A stretch of DNA of 64,000 nucleotides from Algoriphagus sp. PAP.12 (GCF_026652115.1 NZ_JAPPSQ010000005.1:186001-250000); one strand, 5' to 3'. Shown: positions 17,317-25,867, counted from the first letter of the stretch. The notes: generated by a model not told the origin, from the sequence alone. Made by a program: numbers and translations.

Positions 17317-18693
17317 ATGGAAGCCACAACACCAAAACCTCGGAGGAAAAATCAATTCATCCGTTTCCTCCTCTACTTAAGAGACAGGTTTGATCTACAT
17401 GATGGTAAAGAAGATGAATTGGCAACCATCGAGTATATCCGGAAAAACGTAGAGTTTAAGGGAGCAAATTTATGGATCTTGATCTTTGCCATTTTTGTAG
17501 CATCGGTCGGATTAAATGTAAACTCCACAGCTGTCATTATTGGTGCCATGTTAATCTCTCCATTGATGGGTCCGATCATGGGAATTGGGATGGCTGCCGG
17601 CATTAATGATTTCGAGTTATTGAAGCGCTCACTTCGCAATTTAGGAGTGGCTGTTTTCATTGCGATTTTGACTTCAACAATTTACTTCAACTTCACCCCT
17701 CTTCAGGATGCTCAGTCTGAATTGTTAGCTCGGACCGAACCTACAATTTGGGATGTCTTGATTGCTCTCTTTGGAGGACTAGCTGGGATCGTTGCAGGCT
17801 CCAGAAAAGAGAAAAGTAATGCCATCCCTGGAGTGGCAATTGCGACTGCTTTGATGCCTCCACTTTGTACCGCTGGGTATGGCTTGGCAACCTTCAATTT
17901 TTACTACTTCTTTGGAGCCTTTTACCTCTTCTTCATTAACTCAGTTTTCATCAGTCTTTCGACCTACTTGATCGTCCGATTTATGAAGTATCCGAAGAAG
18001 GAATTTTTGGATCACAAAAAGGAAAAAAGAGTTCAAACTTACATCACGATTTTTACCATTTTGACGATAGTCCCATCTGTCTATTTGGCTTACGGAATTG
18101 TCCTTCGATCTATCTGGGAAGAGCAAGCAAAAAGGTACGTTCAAATAGAGATGGTATTCCCCAAAACTCAAGTCCTGAATTCAGACTTTGACTACTCTCA
18201 AGAGCCTCGTAGAATCGAAGTGAATTTGATAGGAGAAGAGCTCGATTCTGAGACTTTAAAAATCGCTAAAGAGAAGGCTAAAGAATATGATTTAGAAAAT
18301 ACAGAAATTGTCATTCATCAAAGCGGAAATGGGATTGCAGATATGAATGTTCTCCGCTCTGATATTTTGAAAGATTTGTACGAAAGAAACGAACAGATCA
18401 TCCAAGACAAGGATCAAAGAATTTCGCTTTTAGAAAATGAAGTTGCCAACTATGGGCAGATCCGAGTGCTGGGAAAAGAGATAGCGCAAGAGGCAAGAAT
18501 CAATCATCCAAATTTGAGTAAATTCGCTTTGAACCGATCCTTGGTCACAGACTTGTCGGAAGATACTTCTGACACGCTCCTAGTGGCCTATGCTCAGTTT
18601 AAGAAAAAACCAAATCAGTCCGAAACGGATAAACTGGTTCAGTGGCTCAAACTGAGAACCAAATCTGATACTGTTGCTTTGATTTTATTTTAA
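17317..18693 (+). CDS. DUF389 / TIGR00341-family multi-pass membrane protein
   Basis: Inner-membrane protein of unknown function. The N-terminal half has the DUF389 core with several helices, including VNSTAVIIGAMLISPLMGPI and GIVAGSRKEKSNAIPGVAIA, which are the family's hallmark glycine/proline-rich helices (residues ~60-180). Helices continue to about residue 270. The C-terminal ~190 residues are soluble and partly coiled-coil (DKDQRISLLENEVANYGQ). At 458 residues it is a long family member. The YCII-domain gene starts 15 bases downstream, after a tract of eight C, so the two are probably cotranscribed. Confidence 0.85.
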   Translation: MEATTPKPRRKNQFIRFLLYLRDRFDLHDGKEDELATIEYIRKNVEFKGANLWILIFAIFVASVGLNVNSTAVIIGAMLISPLMGPIMGIGMAAGINDFELLKRSLRNLGVAVFIAILTSTIYFNFTPLQDAQSELLARTEPTIWDVLIALFGGLAGIVAGSRKEKSNAIPGVAIATALMPPLCTAGYGLATFNFYYFFGAFYLFFINSVFISLSTYLIVRFMKYPKKEFLDHKKEKRVQTYITIFTILTIVPSVYLAYGIVLRSIWEEQAKRYVQIEMVFPKTQVLNSDFDYSQEPRRIEVNLIGEELDSETLKIAKEKAKEYDLENTEIVIHQSGNGIADMNVLRSDILKDLYERNEQIIQDKDQRISLLENEVANYGQIRVLGKEIAQEARINHPNLSKFALNRSLVTDLSEDTSDTLLVAYAQFKKKPNQSETDKLVQWLKLRTKSDTVALILF

Positions 18694-18708
18694 CCCCCCC
18701 CATTCACT

Positions 18709-19161
18709 ATGAAGAAATTAATCCTAATTCTAATCTTTTGCCTTGGAGGAATATTTTCTCTTCAGGCACAAACCGAATATGACCCAGAACTTGCTGAGAA
18801 AGTAGGCGCGGATGAATACGGAATGAAGAAATTTGTGATCGCATTTCTATACAGAGGTGATCGTGTCAATGAATATTCTGAAGAAGAAAGAGCCGAACTT
18901 CAAAAAGGTCATATGGCGAATATCAACCGAATGGCAGAAGAAGGGAAATTGGTCTTGGCAGGACCTTTTTTCGGAAATGAAGATTTGAGAGGATTGTATT
19001 TCTTCGACGTCCAATCTCTGGAAGAAGCCCAATCATTGACCGAAACAGATCCGTCCATCAAAGCTGGGGTATTGAAAATGGATCTCAAGGAATGGTATGG
19101 ATCTGCTGCCCTCCCCCTCTTACCTGAACTTCATTCAAAAGTTGCCAAGACGGAGATTTAG
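18709..19161 (+). CDS. Exported YCII-related domain protein
   Basis: 150 residues. A signal peptide covers about residues 1-20 (MKKLILILIFCLGGIFSLQA), so unlike most YCII proteins this one is exported. The mature part holds the YCII alpha/beta fold: FVIAFLYRGD, LQKGHMANINRMAEEGKLVLAGPF, then LRGLYFFDV and EEAQSLTETDPSIKAGVL. The His of KGHMANI corresponds to the conserved putative catalytic His of the family. Function unknown. It follows the DUF389 gene by 15 bases and is closed by a terminator. Confidence 0.82.
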   Translation: MKKLILILIFCLGGIFSLQAQTEYDPELAEKVGADEYGMKKFVIAFLYRGDRVNEYSEEERAELQKGHMANINRMAEEGKLVLAGPFFGNEDLRGLYFFDVQSLEEAQSLTETDPSIKAGVLKMDLKEWYGSAALPLLPELHSKVAKTEI

Positions 19162-19181
19162 AAATCTTAAATCAATAAATC

Positions 19182-19213
19182 AAATCCAGAGCTTCACAGT
19201 TCTGGATTTTTTT
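19182..19213 (+). terminator. Terminator after the YCII gene
   Basis: 9-bp stem AAATCCAGA / TCTGGATTT with a 10-base loop followed by a T run. It separates the DUF389-YCII unit from the PadR unit. Confidence 0.85.
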
Positions 19214-19216
19214 ATT

Positions 19217-19233
19217 ACCTAAATTTCTTAGGT
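19217..19233. promoter_or_regulatory. Candidate PadR operator
   Basis: ACCTAA-N5-TTAGGT, a perfect 6-bp inverted repeat centred 46 bases upstream of the padR ATG. A further half-site-like TTTAGGA lies at 19,252-19,258. PadR proteins commonly repress their own gene through such sites; the link here is inference. Confidence 0.4.
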
Positions 19234-19270
19234 ATATATTTTTCTTATATATTTAGGAAAACTTAGCAAA

Positions 19271-19618
19271 ATGGCCAATTCCCAACTGATCAAAGGAAGT
19301 CTCCAAACAATCATTCTTAAGCTACTTGAAGAAAATGAGAAAATGTATGGTTATGAAATCACTCAAAAAGTGAAGGAGTTGACTGCAGGGGAAATCAAAA
19401 TCACCGAAGGAGCGCTCTATCCTGCTCTTCACAAACTGGAAGCTGAAGGACTCCTAAGCACCGAAATTCAGCAAGTGGACAATCGGGTGAGGAAATATTA
19501 CAGGTTGACCCAAAACGGAGAGAAGGAAGTCAATGCAAAAATGTCCGAGCTCAAAGCCTTTATGGAAAACATGCAGCGGATAATTAACCCCGGCCTAAAT
19601 CCTGATTATAATTTTTAA
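19271..19618 (+). CDS. PadR-family transcriptional regulator
   Basis: Winged-helix DNA-binding repressor of 115 residues, the short PadR-s2 type. The typical pattern is clear: LIKGSLQTIILKLLEENEKM, then MYGYEITQKVKEL, ITEGALYPALHKLEAEGLL and VRKYYRLTQNG. The last ~20 residues form the dimerisation helix. It sits upstream of two paralogous membrane proteins with HAAS-like N-terminal domains, an arrangement known for PadR genes in Firmicutes, which suggests that the membrane proteins control, or are controlled by, this repressor. A palindrome in its promoter may be its own operator. Confidence 0.93.
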   Translation: MANSQLIKGSLQTIILKLLEENEKMYGYEITQKVKELTAGEIKITEGALYPALHKLEAEGLLSTEIQQVDNRVRKYYRLTQNGEKEVNAKMSELKAFMENMQRIINPGLNPDYNF

Positions 19619-19699
19619 GAGCAGAAGAAGCTGATCCTTCCTAAAGTTTCATGCTTTACCTTTCTACAACACAATCATTCAAATTTCAAAACTACCCCA

Positions 19700-20323
19700 A
19701 TGGAATTGACAAAATCACACCTCGATCAAATTAAAAGCATTGCCAACAGCAATGACATCTATTACCGTGATATTCGAAATGAATGGATCGACCATATTGC
19801 CTCGCAAATTGAGAACGTTGAGGATGACGGTAAACATTTCAATGAAATATTGGAAGAAAAAATAGAAGGGTTACTACCGAGGAAATTTCAGAGACAAATT
19901 CTATTGAATATTCATTGGGGAGTCATGCGCGACTTTTTCTTCTCGCTTTTCCATTTGAAAAACCTAATTATATCCCTTGTTATTACTTTAGTAATTGGAG
20001 GCTTTTTGAGTTTATTCATATCCTCCGTTCAAGATCTCCCTTTTCAAGCTCTTAAAACAACCTTTTTGATTGCGGCATATGGAACGGTCATTTTTGGATT
20101 TTGGAAAAGTAAGACGCGAAGAAATGCCCAGGTGCTAGCGACAGTCAATAGCATTTTCTTTTTGGCCTCCATGAGTGTTTGGGTATTTCATCAAGACTTT
20201 CTTCAGCTTATTGGAATATCACCCAAAATCGCACTTTATGCATTGACTTTTTATTTCATGGTTTTTCTGGTAAGTGCTTTCCAAATGCTTTTTAAAAAAA
20301 TTCAGAGACTGCGATTGACATGA
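19700..20323 (+). CDS. Four-helix membrane protein with HAAS-like N-terminal domain (paralog 1)
   Basis: No named family recognised. It is 207 residues. The N-terminal ~80 residues are soluble and helical and contain NEWIDHIASQIE, matching E-x-x-D-H-[IV]-A in the neighbouring protein. Four membrane helices follow at about 92-112, 118-137, 147-164 and 173-197. Length, topology and the DH motif are shared with the next gene, so the two are ancient duplicates. The N-terminal pattern resembles HAAS/DUF1700-type domains that accompany PadR regulators. The stop overlaps the next ATG by 4 bases, pointing to a hetero-oligomeric partner. Confidence 0.6.
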   Translation: MELTKSHLDQIKSIANSNDIYYRDIRNEWIDHIASQIENVEDDGKHFNEILEEKIEGLLPRKFQRQILLNIHWGVMRDFFFSLFHLKNLIISLVITLVIGGFLSLFISSVQDLPFQALKTTFLIAAYGTVIFGFWKSKTRRNAQVLATVNSIFFLASMSVWVFHQDFLQLIGISPKIALYALTFYFMVFLVSAFQMLFKKIQRLRLT

Positions 20324-21009
20324 AACTCAACCAGACACAAATTGAGCAACTCAAAAAACTGATCTCCTACAAAGGCTATACGGAGATCGATGTGCAATTT
20401 GAGATTTTGGACCATGTGGCCTGTGAAGTGGAAAAGCTGATGGAAGAAAACTCAAATCTGAGTTTGGAGGATGCTTTTCGAAAAGTCCACGCCGGTTTCG
20501 GCATTTTTGGATTTAGTACGCTGGAGGAATCCTATAAAAAAATGATCGAAAAAAGACTGAGAAAATCCTTTTGGACGTCATTCAAAGAATTCATTTTGAG
20601 CTATCGGATTGTATTTCCTTTATTTCTGGCATTAGTTATCTATCAAAGCTCTATCCTTATGGATGACCCAAACAGCTGGATTTTAGTCCTCATGGGATTT
20701 GTTGTAATGGGAAGCTCCTTTATCGTTATCAATTATTGGAAAAGTCATAAAGAATTAAAAAACTATGCTTGTTATGCGGGTTCCAAATCAGTTTTTCAAT
20801 ACCTAAATCAATCCTTCCTCCTATGTATTTATGCATATCAGTTTGTTTACGATAAAGCTGAAGATTCAGAAAGTTTCTTTACATTAATTTTCAAAGGAGC
20901 CATTATTCTAGCTTTAGTAGGATTTGTTGTCAGCATTTTTATTCTCCCCAAAATCCTGGATCGATCCATCCAAGAAACTGAAAAGTTAAAGTCCATTTAC
21001 GAAGGCTAA
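20320..21009 (+). CDS. Four-helix membrane protein with HAAS-like N-terminal domain (paralog 2)
   Basis: 229 residues. The soluble N-terminal domain (about 1-85) has FEILDHVACEVEKLMEEN followed by SLEDAFRKVHAGFG, which closely resembles the HAAS consensus (a DH-containing helix, then a helix of the s-x-eeAl type and a glycine). Four hydrophobic helices follow at about 103-119, 128-147, 160-180 and 190-215. Translationally coupled to paralog 1 (ATGA overlap). Inference: the two act together as a membrane sensor or effector pair linked to PadR. No terminator is evident before typA, which has its own promoter. Confidence 0.6.
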   Translation: MKLNQTQIEQLKKLISYKGYTEIDVQFEILDHVACEVEKLMEENSNLSLEDAFRKVHAGFGIFGFSTLEESYKKMIEKRLRKSFWTSFKEFILSYRIVFPLFLALVIYQSSILMDDPNSWILVLMGFVVMGSSFIVINYWKSHKELKNYACYAGSKSVFQYLNQSFLLCIYAYQFVYDKAEDSESFFTLIFKGAIILALVGFVVSIFILPKILDRSIQETEKLKSIYEG

Positions 21010-21136
21010 ATTCCAACCTCCAGGGTCTTGATTTTATCTTTTTGAATCTAGGCTTTTGGATCTATTGTCTTTAGTCTAATGTCTTAAGTCTTAATTTTCC
21101 ATATTCTTTCTCATTTATCTTCATAATGGGATAACC

Positions 21137-21164
21137 TTGATCCCACAATTTTTCCCTACCTTTG
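21137..21164 (+). promoter_or_regulatory. Promoter of typA
   Basis: TTG (21,137-21,139), 17 bases, then TACCTTTG (21,157-21,164): a full Bacteroidota -33/-7 pattern, 20 bases upstream of the typA ATG, so the leader must be very short. Confidence 0.65.
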
Positions 21165-21184
21165 CGCCTTGAAAAAGGCAGATC

Positions 21185-22990
21185 ATGCAGAAAATCAGAA
21201 ATATCGCGATTATCGCACACGTTGACCACGGGAAAACTACCCTTGTGGATAAAATCATCCATGCATCCAAAATCTTCAGAGAGAATCAACAATTCGATGA
21301 TTTGATTCTGGATAACAATGATTTGGAACGTGAGCGTGGTATCACCATCCTTTCCAAGAACGTTTCCGTTCGCTATAAAGACACTAAAATTAACATTATC
21401 GATACTCCAGGTCACGCCGACTTCGGTGGAGAAGTAGAAAGAGTATTGAAAATGGCTGATGGTGTCATCTTGCTAGTGGATGCCTTTGAAGGCCCAATGC
21501 CTCAAACTCGTTTCGTTTTGGGTAAAGCTCTTTCTCTAGGGTTGACTCCTATCGTAGTTGTCAACAAAGTGGATAAAGAAAACTGTAGACCTGACGAGGT
21601 TCACGAAGCGGTATTCGAATTGATGTTCAACTTGGATGCTACTGAAGAGCAATTGGAATTCCATACGCTTTACGGATCTGCTAAGCAAAACTGGATGGGG
21701 CCTGATTGGCAAAACCCAACTGATTCTATCCTTCCATTGTTGGATGCGATCTTGGAATATATTCCTGAGCCAAAAATTGACGAAGGAACTCTTCAGATGC
21801 AAATCACTTCTTTGGACTACTCCAATTTCGTTGGACGTATTGCCATTGGTAGAGTGAAAAGAGGAACCATCTCCGAAAACCAGCAAATCGCACTTTGCAA
21901 GGCGGATGGAACCATCAAAAAAATGAGAGTTAAAGAACTTCACACTTTTGAAGGTCTTGGTAAAAATAAAGTTCAAACTGTAGAGGCTGGAGATATCTGT
22001 GCTATCACGGGCTTGGACGACTTCGAAATCGGTGATACTGTTGCTGACGTGGACAATCCAGAGCCACTTCCTCGTATCGCTATCGATGAGCCTACCATGA
22101 ACATGCTCTTTACCATCAACAACTCTCCTTTCTTCGGTAAAGAAGGAAAATTTGTGACTTCCCGTCACTTGAGAGATCGTCTGATGAAAGAGATGGAGAA
22201 AAACTTGGCATTGAAAGTTGAGCCTACTGATTCTGAAGATAGATTCTTGGTTTATGGACGTGGTATTCTTCACTTGTCAGTTTTGATCGAAACGATGCGT
22301 CGTGAAGGCTACGAACTTCAGGTAGGACAGCCTCAGGTGATTTTCAAAGAAATCGACGGAGTGAACTGTGAGCCTATCGAAACATTGGTTGTAGACGTTC
22401 CTGAAGAGACTGCTGGTAAAGTGATCGAATTGGCAACTCAGAGAAAAGGTGAATTGTTGATCATGGAGCCAAAAGGCGATTTGCAACACTTAGAATTCCA
22501 AATTCCTTCCAGAGGTTTGATCGGTTTGAGAAATAACGTATTGACAGCTACCCAAGGTGAAGCTATCATGAACCACCGTTTCTCTTCTTATCAGCCATTC
22601 AAAGGCCCTATCCCAGGTAGAATCAACGGTTCTTTGATCTCTATGGAAGGAGGACAGTGTACGGCTTATGCGATTGATAAATTGCAGGATCGTGGAGTAT
22701 TCTTCATCGAGCCAGGCGAAGATTTATACACAGGTCAAGTAATCGGAGAGCATTCCAGAGACAATGACATCGTAGTCAACGTTCAGAAAGGAAAGAAATT
22801 GACCAACATGCGTGCTTCTGGTTCTGATGACAACGTAAGAATCGCTCCTCCTAAGAGATTCTCTCTAGAAGAATCTATGGAATACATCCAGAAAGATGAA
22901 TACTTGGAGATCACTCCAAAAAGCATCCGAATGAGAAAAATCTATTTGGACGAAAACGAAAGAAACAGAATGGCTAAGAAAGACGCTTAA
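21185..22990 (+). CDS. typA: Translational GTPase TypA/BipA
   Basis: Ribosome-associated GTPase for 50S assembly and stress or cold growth. The 601-residue length is standard. The G1 loop AHVDHGKT is at residues 11-18, G2 is RGITI, G3 DTPGHADF and G4 NKVD; the BipA-specific C-terminal domain includes GRGILHLSVLIE and HRFSSYQPFKG. The codon use is that of a highly expressed gene. It stands as its own unit, with a strong promoter and a strong terminator. Confidence 0.97.
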   Translation: MQKIRNIAIIAHVDHGKTTLVDKIIHASKIFRENQQFDDLILDNNDLERERGITILSKNVSVRYKDTKINIIDTPGHADFGGEVERVLKMADGVILLVDAFEGPMPQTRFVLGKALSLGLTPIVVVNKVDKENCRPDEVHEAVFELMFNLDATEEQLEFHTLYGSAKQNWMGPDWQNPTDSILPLLDAILEYIPEPKIDEGTLQMQITSLDYSNFVGRIAIGRVKRGTISENQQIALCKADGTIKKMRVKELHTFEGLGKNKVQTVEAGDICAITGLDDFEIGDTVADVDNPEPLPRIAIDEPTMNMLFTINNSPFFGKEGKFVTSRHLRDRLMKEMEKNLALKVEPTDSEDRFLVYGRGILHLSVLIETMRREGYELQVGQPQVIFKEIDGVNCEPIETLVVDVPEETAGKVIELATQRKGELLIMEPKGDLQHLEFQIPSRGLIGLRNNVLTATQGEAIMNHRFSSYQPFKGPIPGRINGSLISMEGGQCTAYAIDKLQDRGVFFIEPGEDLYTGQVIGEHSRDNDIVVNVQKGKKLTNMRASGSDDNVRIAPPKRFSLEESMEYIQKDEYLEITPKSIRMRKIYLDENERNRMAKKDA

Positions 22991-23014
22991 TTCTTATCGA
23001 TATTCGATACTTAA

Positions 23015-23048
23015 AATCCCTCAAGGAAAACTTGGGGGATTTTTTTTT
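23015..23048 (+). terminator. Terminator of typA
   Basis: 11-bp stem with one G:T pair (arms 23,015-23,025 and 23,031-23,041), loop GAAAA, followed by a T run. Confidence 0.9.
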
Positions 23049-23062
23049 GCATAGAACCTTTC

Positions 23063-23248
23063 ATCCCTGTGGGATTCTAGCAGTTTTTATCACTATTTAC
23101 CACGGGTTGCACCCGTAGTTAGCCAAGTTTAAACCCTTTGGGTTTATTTAGGTCTACTTCTGTTTCAATTCCATCTACCCAAATTTCAGATAGTTTAAAC
23201 CTTCCTCCGAAGGAGGTTAATTTCAATAATCCCTAGTGCCAACTAGGG
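23063..23248. repeat. Tandem series of five distinct short hairpins (REP-like mosaic)
   Basis: Five perfect inverted repeats follow one another in 186 bases of the 372-base typA/Dabb intergenic region. They are ATCCC-TGT-GGGAT (23,063-23,075), ACGGGT-TGC-ACCCGT (23,102-23,116), AAACCC-TTT-GGGTTT (23,131-23,145), CCTCC-GAA-GGAGG (23,204-23,216) and CCCTAGT-GCCA-ACTAGGG (23,231-23,248). The arms differ, the loops are 3-4 bases, and no open frame crosses the region. The look is that of a mosaic intergenic repeat moved by a RAYT-like transposase, but no transposase is in the window. Confidence 0.55.
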
Positions 23249-23362
23249 GTAAAATGACTACGCATAAGGAGAACCCTGATAAGGTGATCTTTTATGAAAA
23301 TTAGATCTGGTAATTCAGAATCGATAATTCTCTATATTTAAGGTTCTAAGCTTTCATCACCA

Positions 23363-23755
23363 ATGAACTCAAGACGTAATTTTATCAAAACTCTGGGGGT
23401 AGTTAGTGCTGCCGCCACTTTACCTATAAACACAATCGCAAACGAAATGGCAAATCAACAAATGATTCACCAGGTTTATTTCTGGCTACATGACAAAGCA
23501 AACACCAAAGAATTCTTGACCGAAGCAGTTCCAATGCTAGGAAAATGCCCTACTGTAGCGAAATTTATAGCAGGAACGCCAGCTGACACCGAAAAAAGAG
23601 ATGTTGTAGATCATTCATGGCAAGTATCCTGCACGATCTTTTTCGATAGCCTGGAAGACCAATTAGCATATCAAAAAGAGCCTCTTCACTTAGAGTTTAT
23701 TGATAAATATTCCTCCATGTGGAGCACTGTAAAAGTTTACGATATCGCAATCTAA
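23363..23755 (+). CDS. Tat-exported Dabb-domain (stress-responsive A/B barrel) protein
   Basis: 130 residues. The N terminus carries a twin-arginine motif, SRRNFIK (residues 3-9), followed by a hydrophobic core and a likely cleavage near ...NTIANE. The mature part has the Dabb ferredoxin-like fold pattern: IHQVYFWLHD, then a helix with EAVPMLGKCPTV, FIAGTPA, WQVSCTIFFDSLEDQLAYQKEPLHLEFIDKY (split strands and helix) and VKVYDI at the end. Function unknown; related domains occur in stress proteins and polyketide cyclases. It lies just after the hairpin series and before the S41 protease. Confidence 0.75.
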   Translation: MNSRRNFIKTLGVVSAAATLPINTIANEMANQQMIHQVYFWLHDKANTKEFLTEAVPMLGKCPTVAKFIAGTPADTEKRDVVDHSWQVSCTIFFDSLEDQLAYQKEPLHLEFIDKYSSMWSTVKVYDIAI

Positions 23756-23795
23756 TTCCCAGCATTTCTCGTATATCATCCCAAAGTCCAATGTC

Positions 23796-25118
23796 ATGAA
23801 ATACAATACTATTCCGTTCTTATTTCTTTTAATTGGATTTTGGGCTTGTAACTCTACCGAAGAACCAATCACTCCAACCCCTCAATCTGATGAGGTAAAA
23901 AAGGCTATTTATGAGTCAATGGAGGAATGGTATTATTGGAATGAGGAACTCCCAGCAATACCTGAATTTTCTTCGGTTTCATCCAATGAGGAATTTTTAG
24001 AGGCTATTAAATACAAGCCTTTAGATAGATTTTCATACCTCACCACTATAAAATCTTTTCAGGATGCTTTTGTGGGTAGAAATGCCGGCCACGGTTTCGG
24101 GTTTGCTTTTAATTCTGAAGAGAGACTTTATCTGACATTTGTATTCAGTGAATCTCCTGCTGGAAAAGACGGATGGCAAAGAGGATGGGAAATTCTTGAA
24201 ATCAATGGGAAGGCAATCGCTGAGTACAAAACCTCCTCTGGTGGATATGATTTTCAATTAGGCGGTCCTAACCCCGGAATCACCAATACATTTACCTTCA
24301 AACTTCCGGACGGAAGCACAACTACAAGGGCAAATACAAAGGCGGAATATCAATCCAACTCTGTCCTTTTTAAAGAGGCCTTCGAAATAGCTGGTAAAAA
24401 GGTCGGCTATTGGGTATATCAAAGCTTTAAAGCCACCGCGGGCCTTTCTCCTACTAAAAGCCAGGAAGTAGAGGACACAATGGGCTTTTTTGAAAGTGAA
24501 AACATAGAAGAACTCATCATCGACCTCAGATACAATGGTGGAGGATCGGTAGCTGTGGCGGAGCAAATCAATAATTATTTGATTCAATCTGCCAATTCCG
24601 GAAAGCTGATGTATACCAACAAGCTCAATTCTCTAAAAAGTAGCCTGAATGATTCTGAGAATTTCAAAAAAATTGGCAATCTCAATCTTTCCAGGATCAT
24701 TTTTATAACTAGTAGAGGTACTGCCTCAGCTTCTGAGCTAGTCATCAACTGCCTTGATCCCTATTTCGATATTGTGCTGATCGGAGACAATACCTATGGC
24801 AAACCTGTTGGCTCCTTCCCTCTTTCCTCCTACAATGATGTCTTGAAAAGAAATGATGTGGAGCTGGTTCCTATCACCTTTGCTTTGGCAAATTCTGAAG
24901 GAAAAGCAGAATATTTTGATGGATTCCCTGCCAATTATGCTGTAGGTGACAGCCCGCAGTTTCCTTGGGGAGATGAGCGAGATCTTAGATTTGCTGCGGC
25001 ATTGGATTACATCGAAAATGGAAGCGTGACTTCTAGAGTCCAAAACCAATTCTATAGACCTCAATGGGAAATGATCGATGCAATGAAAGGACTCCAAAAG
25101 GAATTTCCAGCTTATTAA
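23796..25118 (+). CDS. S41-family (C-terminal processing) serine protease, lipoprotein
   Basis: Periplasmic or outer-membrane-facing protease of 440 residues. The N terminus MKYNTIPFLFLLIGFWAC is a lipoprotein signal with Cys18. A PDZ-like segment lies at about residues 95-170 (GWQRGWEILEINGKAI). The catalytic Ser311 sits in GTASASE and Lys336 in NTYGKPVG; the 25-residue spacing equals that of plant and algal CtpA. It resembles the S41 lipoproteins common in Bacteroidota; substrate unknown. The gap to the Dabb gene is 40 bases, so cotranscription is possible. Confidence 0.88.
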   Translation: MKYNTIPFLFLLIGFWACNSTEEPITPTPQSDEVKKAIYESMEEWYYWNEELPAIPEFSSVSSNEEFLEAIKYKPLDRFSYLTTIKSFQDAFVGRNAGHGFGFAFNSEERLYLTFVFSESPAGKDGWQRGWEILEINGKAIAEYKTSSGGYDFQLGGPNPGITNTFTFKLPDGSTTTRANTKAEYQSNSVLFKEAFEIAGKKVGYWVYQSFKATAGLSPTKSQEVEDTMGFFESENIEELIIDLRYNGGGSVAVAEQINNYLIQSANSGKLMYTNKLNSLKSSLNDSENFKKIGNLNLSRIIFITSRGTASASELVINCLDPYFDIVLIGDNTYGKPVGSFPLSSYNDVLKRNDVELVPITFALANSEGKAEYFDGFPANYAVGDSPQFPWGDERDLRFAAALDYIENGSVTSRVQNQFYRPQWEMIDAMKGLQKEFPAY

Positions 25119-25160
25119 ACAATTGCAAATTAGATTTTTCTTCAAAAGGATAGTCTTTCC

Positions 25161-25168
25161 TATTTTTG
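25161..25168 (+). promoter_or_regulatory. Candidate -7 element for purN
   Basis: TATTTTTG matches TAnnTTTG, 22 bases upstream of the purN TTG start. No clear -33 TTG is visible. Confidence 0.4.
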
Positions 25169-25190
25169 CAACTCATTAAAATCCTAAAGT

Positions 25191-25754
25191 TTGAAACGTC
25201 TGGCAATCCTAGCATCTGGTAGCGGCTCCAATGCCGAAAAAATCATGGAATACTTTCAAAGTTCCAAAACCGTGGAAGTCGCTCTTGTTGCTTCTAATAA
25301 GGCAGATGCATTTGTTTTGGAAAGAGCCAGGAAATTTAACGTTCCTACCTTTACTTTTTCCAGAAAAGAAATGGATGCAGGGCTTTTGCAAGCCAAACTT
25401 GATGAAGAGAAAATTGACTGGGTGATTTTAGCTGGATTTCTTCTTAAAATCCCCGTAGAATTGACAAGGGCATTCCCTGATAGAATGGTCAATATCCACC
25501 CTGCCTTACTTCCAAAGTACGGAGGAAAAGGAATGTATGGAATGCATGTACATGAGGCAGTGAAAGCCGCAGGTGAAAAAGAAACTGGAATCACCATTCA
25601 CCTCGTCAACGAGAACTACGATGAAGGAAGGATCGTTTTCCAAGCATCTACCACTGTGGAACCGGAAGATAGCCCAGAAGACATCGCTCAAAAAATCCAC
25701 AAACTAGAGCATGAGCATTTCCCAAGAGTGATTGAGGAATTGGTAGAAGCATAA
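25191..25754 (+). CDS. purN: Phosphoribosylglycinamide formyltransferase
   Basis: Third step of purine synthesis: transfers a formyl group from 10-formyl-THF to GAR. It is 187 residues. The start is TTG: an in-frame TAA lies two codons upstream and the first residues read MKRLAILASGSGSNAEKI, the conserved N terminus. Active-site features are intact: Asn and His in MVNIHPALLPKYGG and the Asp in NENYDEGRIV. It stands 113 bases upstream of purH, each with its own -7 element, so they may be separate but co-regulated units. Confidence 0.95.
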   Translation: MKRLAILASGSGSNAEKIMEYFQSSKTVEVALVASNKADAFVLERARKFNVPTFTFSRKEMDAGLLQAKLDEEKIDWVILAGFLLKIPVELTRAFPDRMVNIHPALLPKYGGKGMYGMHVHEAVKAAGEKETGITIHLVNENYDEGRIVFQASTTVEPEDSPEDIAQKIHKLEHEHFPRVIEELVEA

Positions 25755-25824
25755 TAGGTTGAGTTTTTATATTATCACCTGAATTCTCTTTCCCTCAAGA
25801 TCAAGCCTTTTCGACCTTTTTTCC

Positions 25825-25832
25825 TACCTTTG
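25825..25832 (+). promoter_or_regulatory. Candidate -7 element for purH
   Basis: TACCTTTG, a perfect -7 element, 35 bases upstream of the purH ATG. A TTG at -33 distance is missing, so the promoter is only partly supported. Confidence 0.45.
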
Positions 25833-25867
25833 CAAACTCATTAGAAATCATACAAATCCATTTCGAA

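Noticed and set aside
23063..23248. Hairpin series considered as a CRISPR array
   Set aside because: The arms differ from one unit to the next and there is no constant repeat or spacer length, nor any cas gene.
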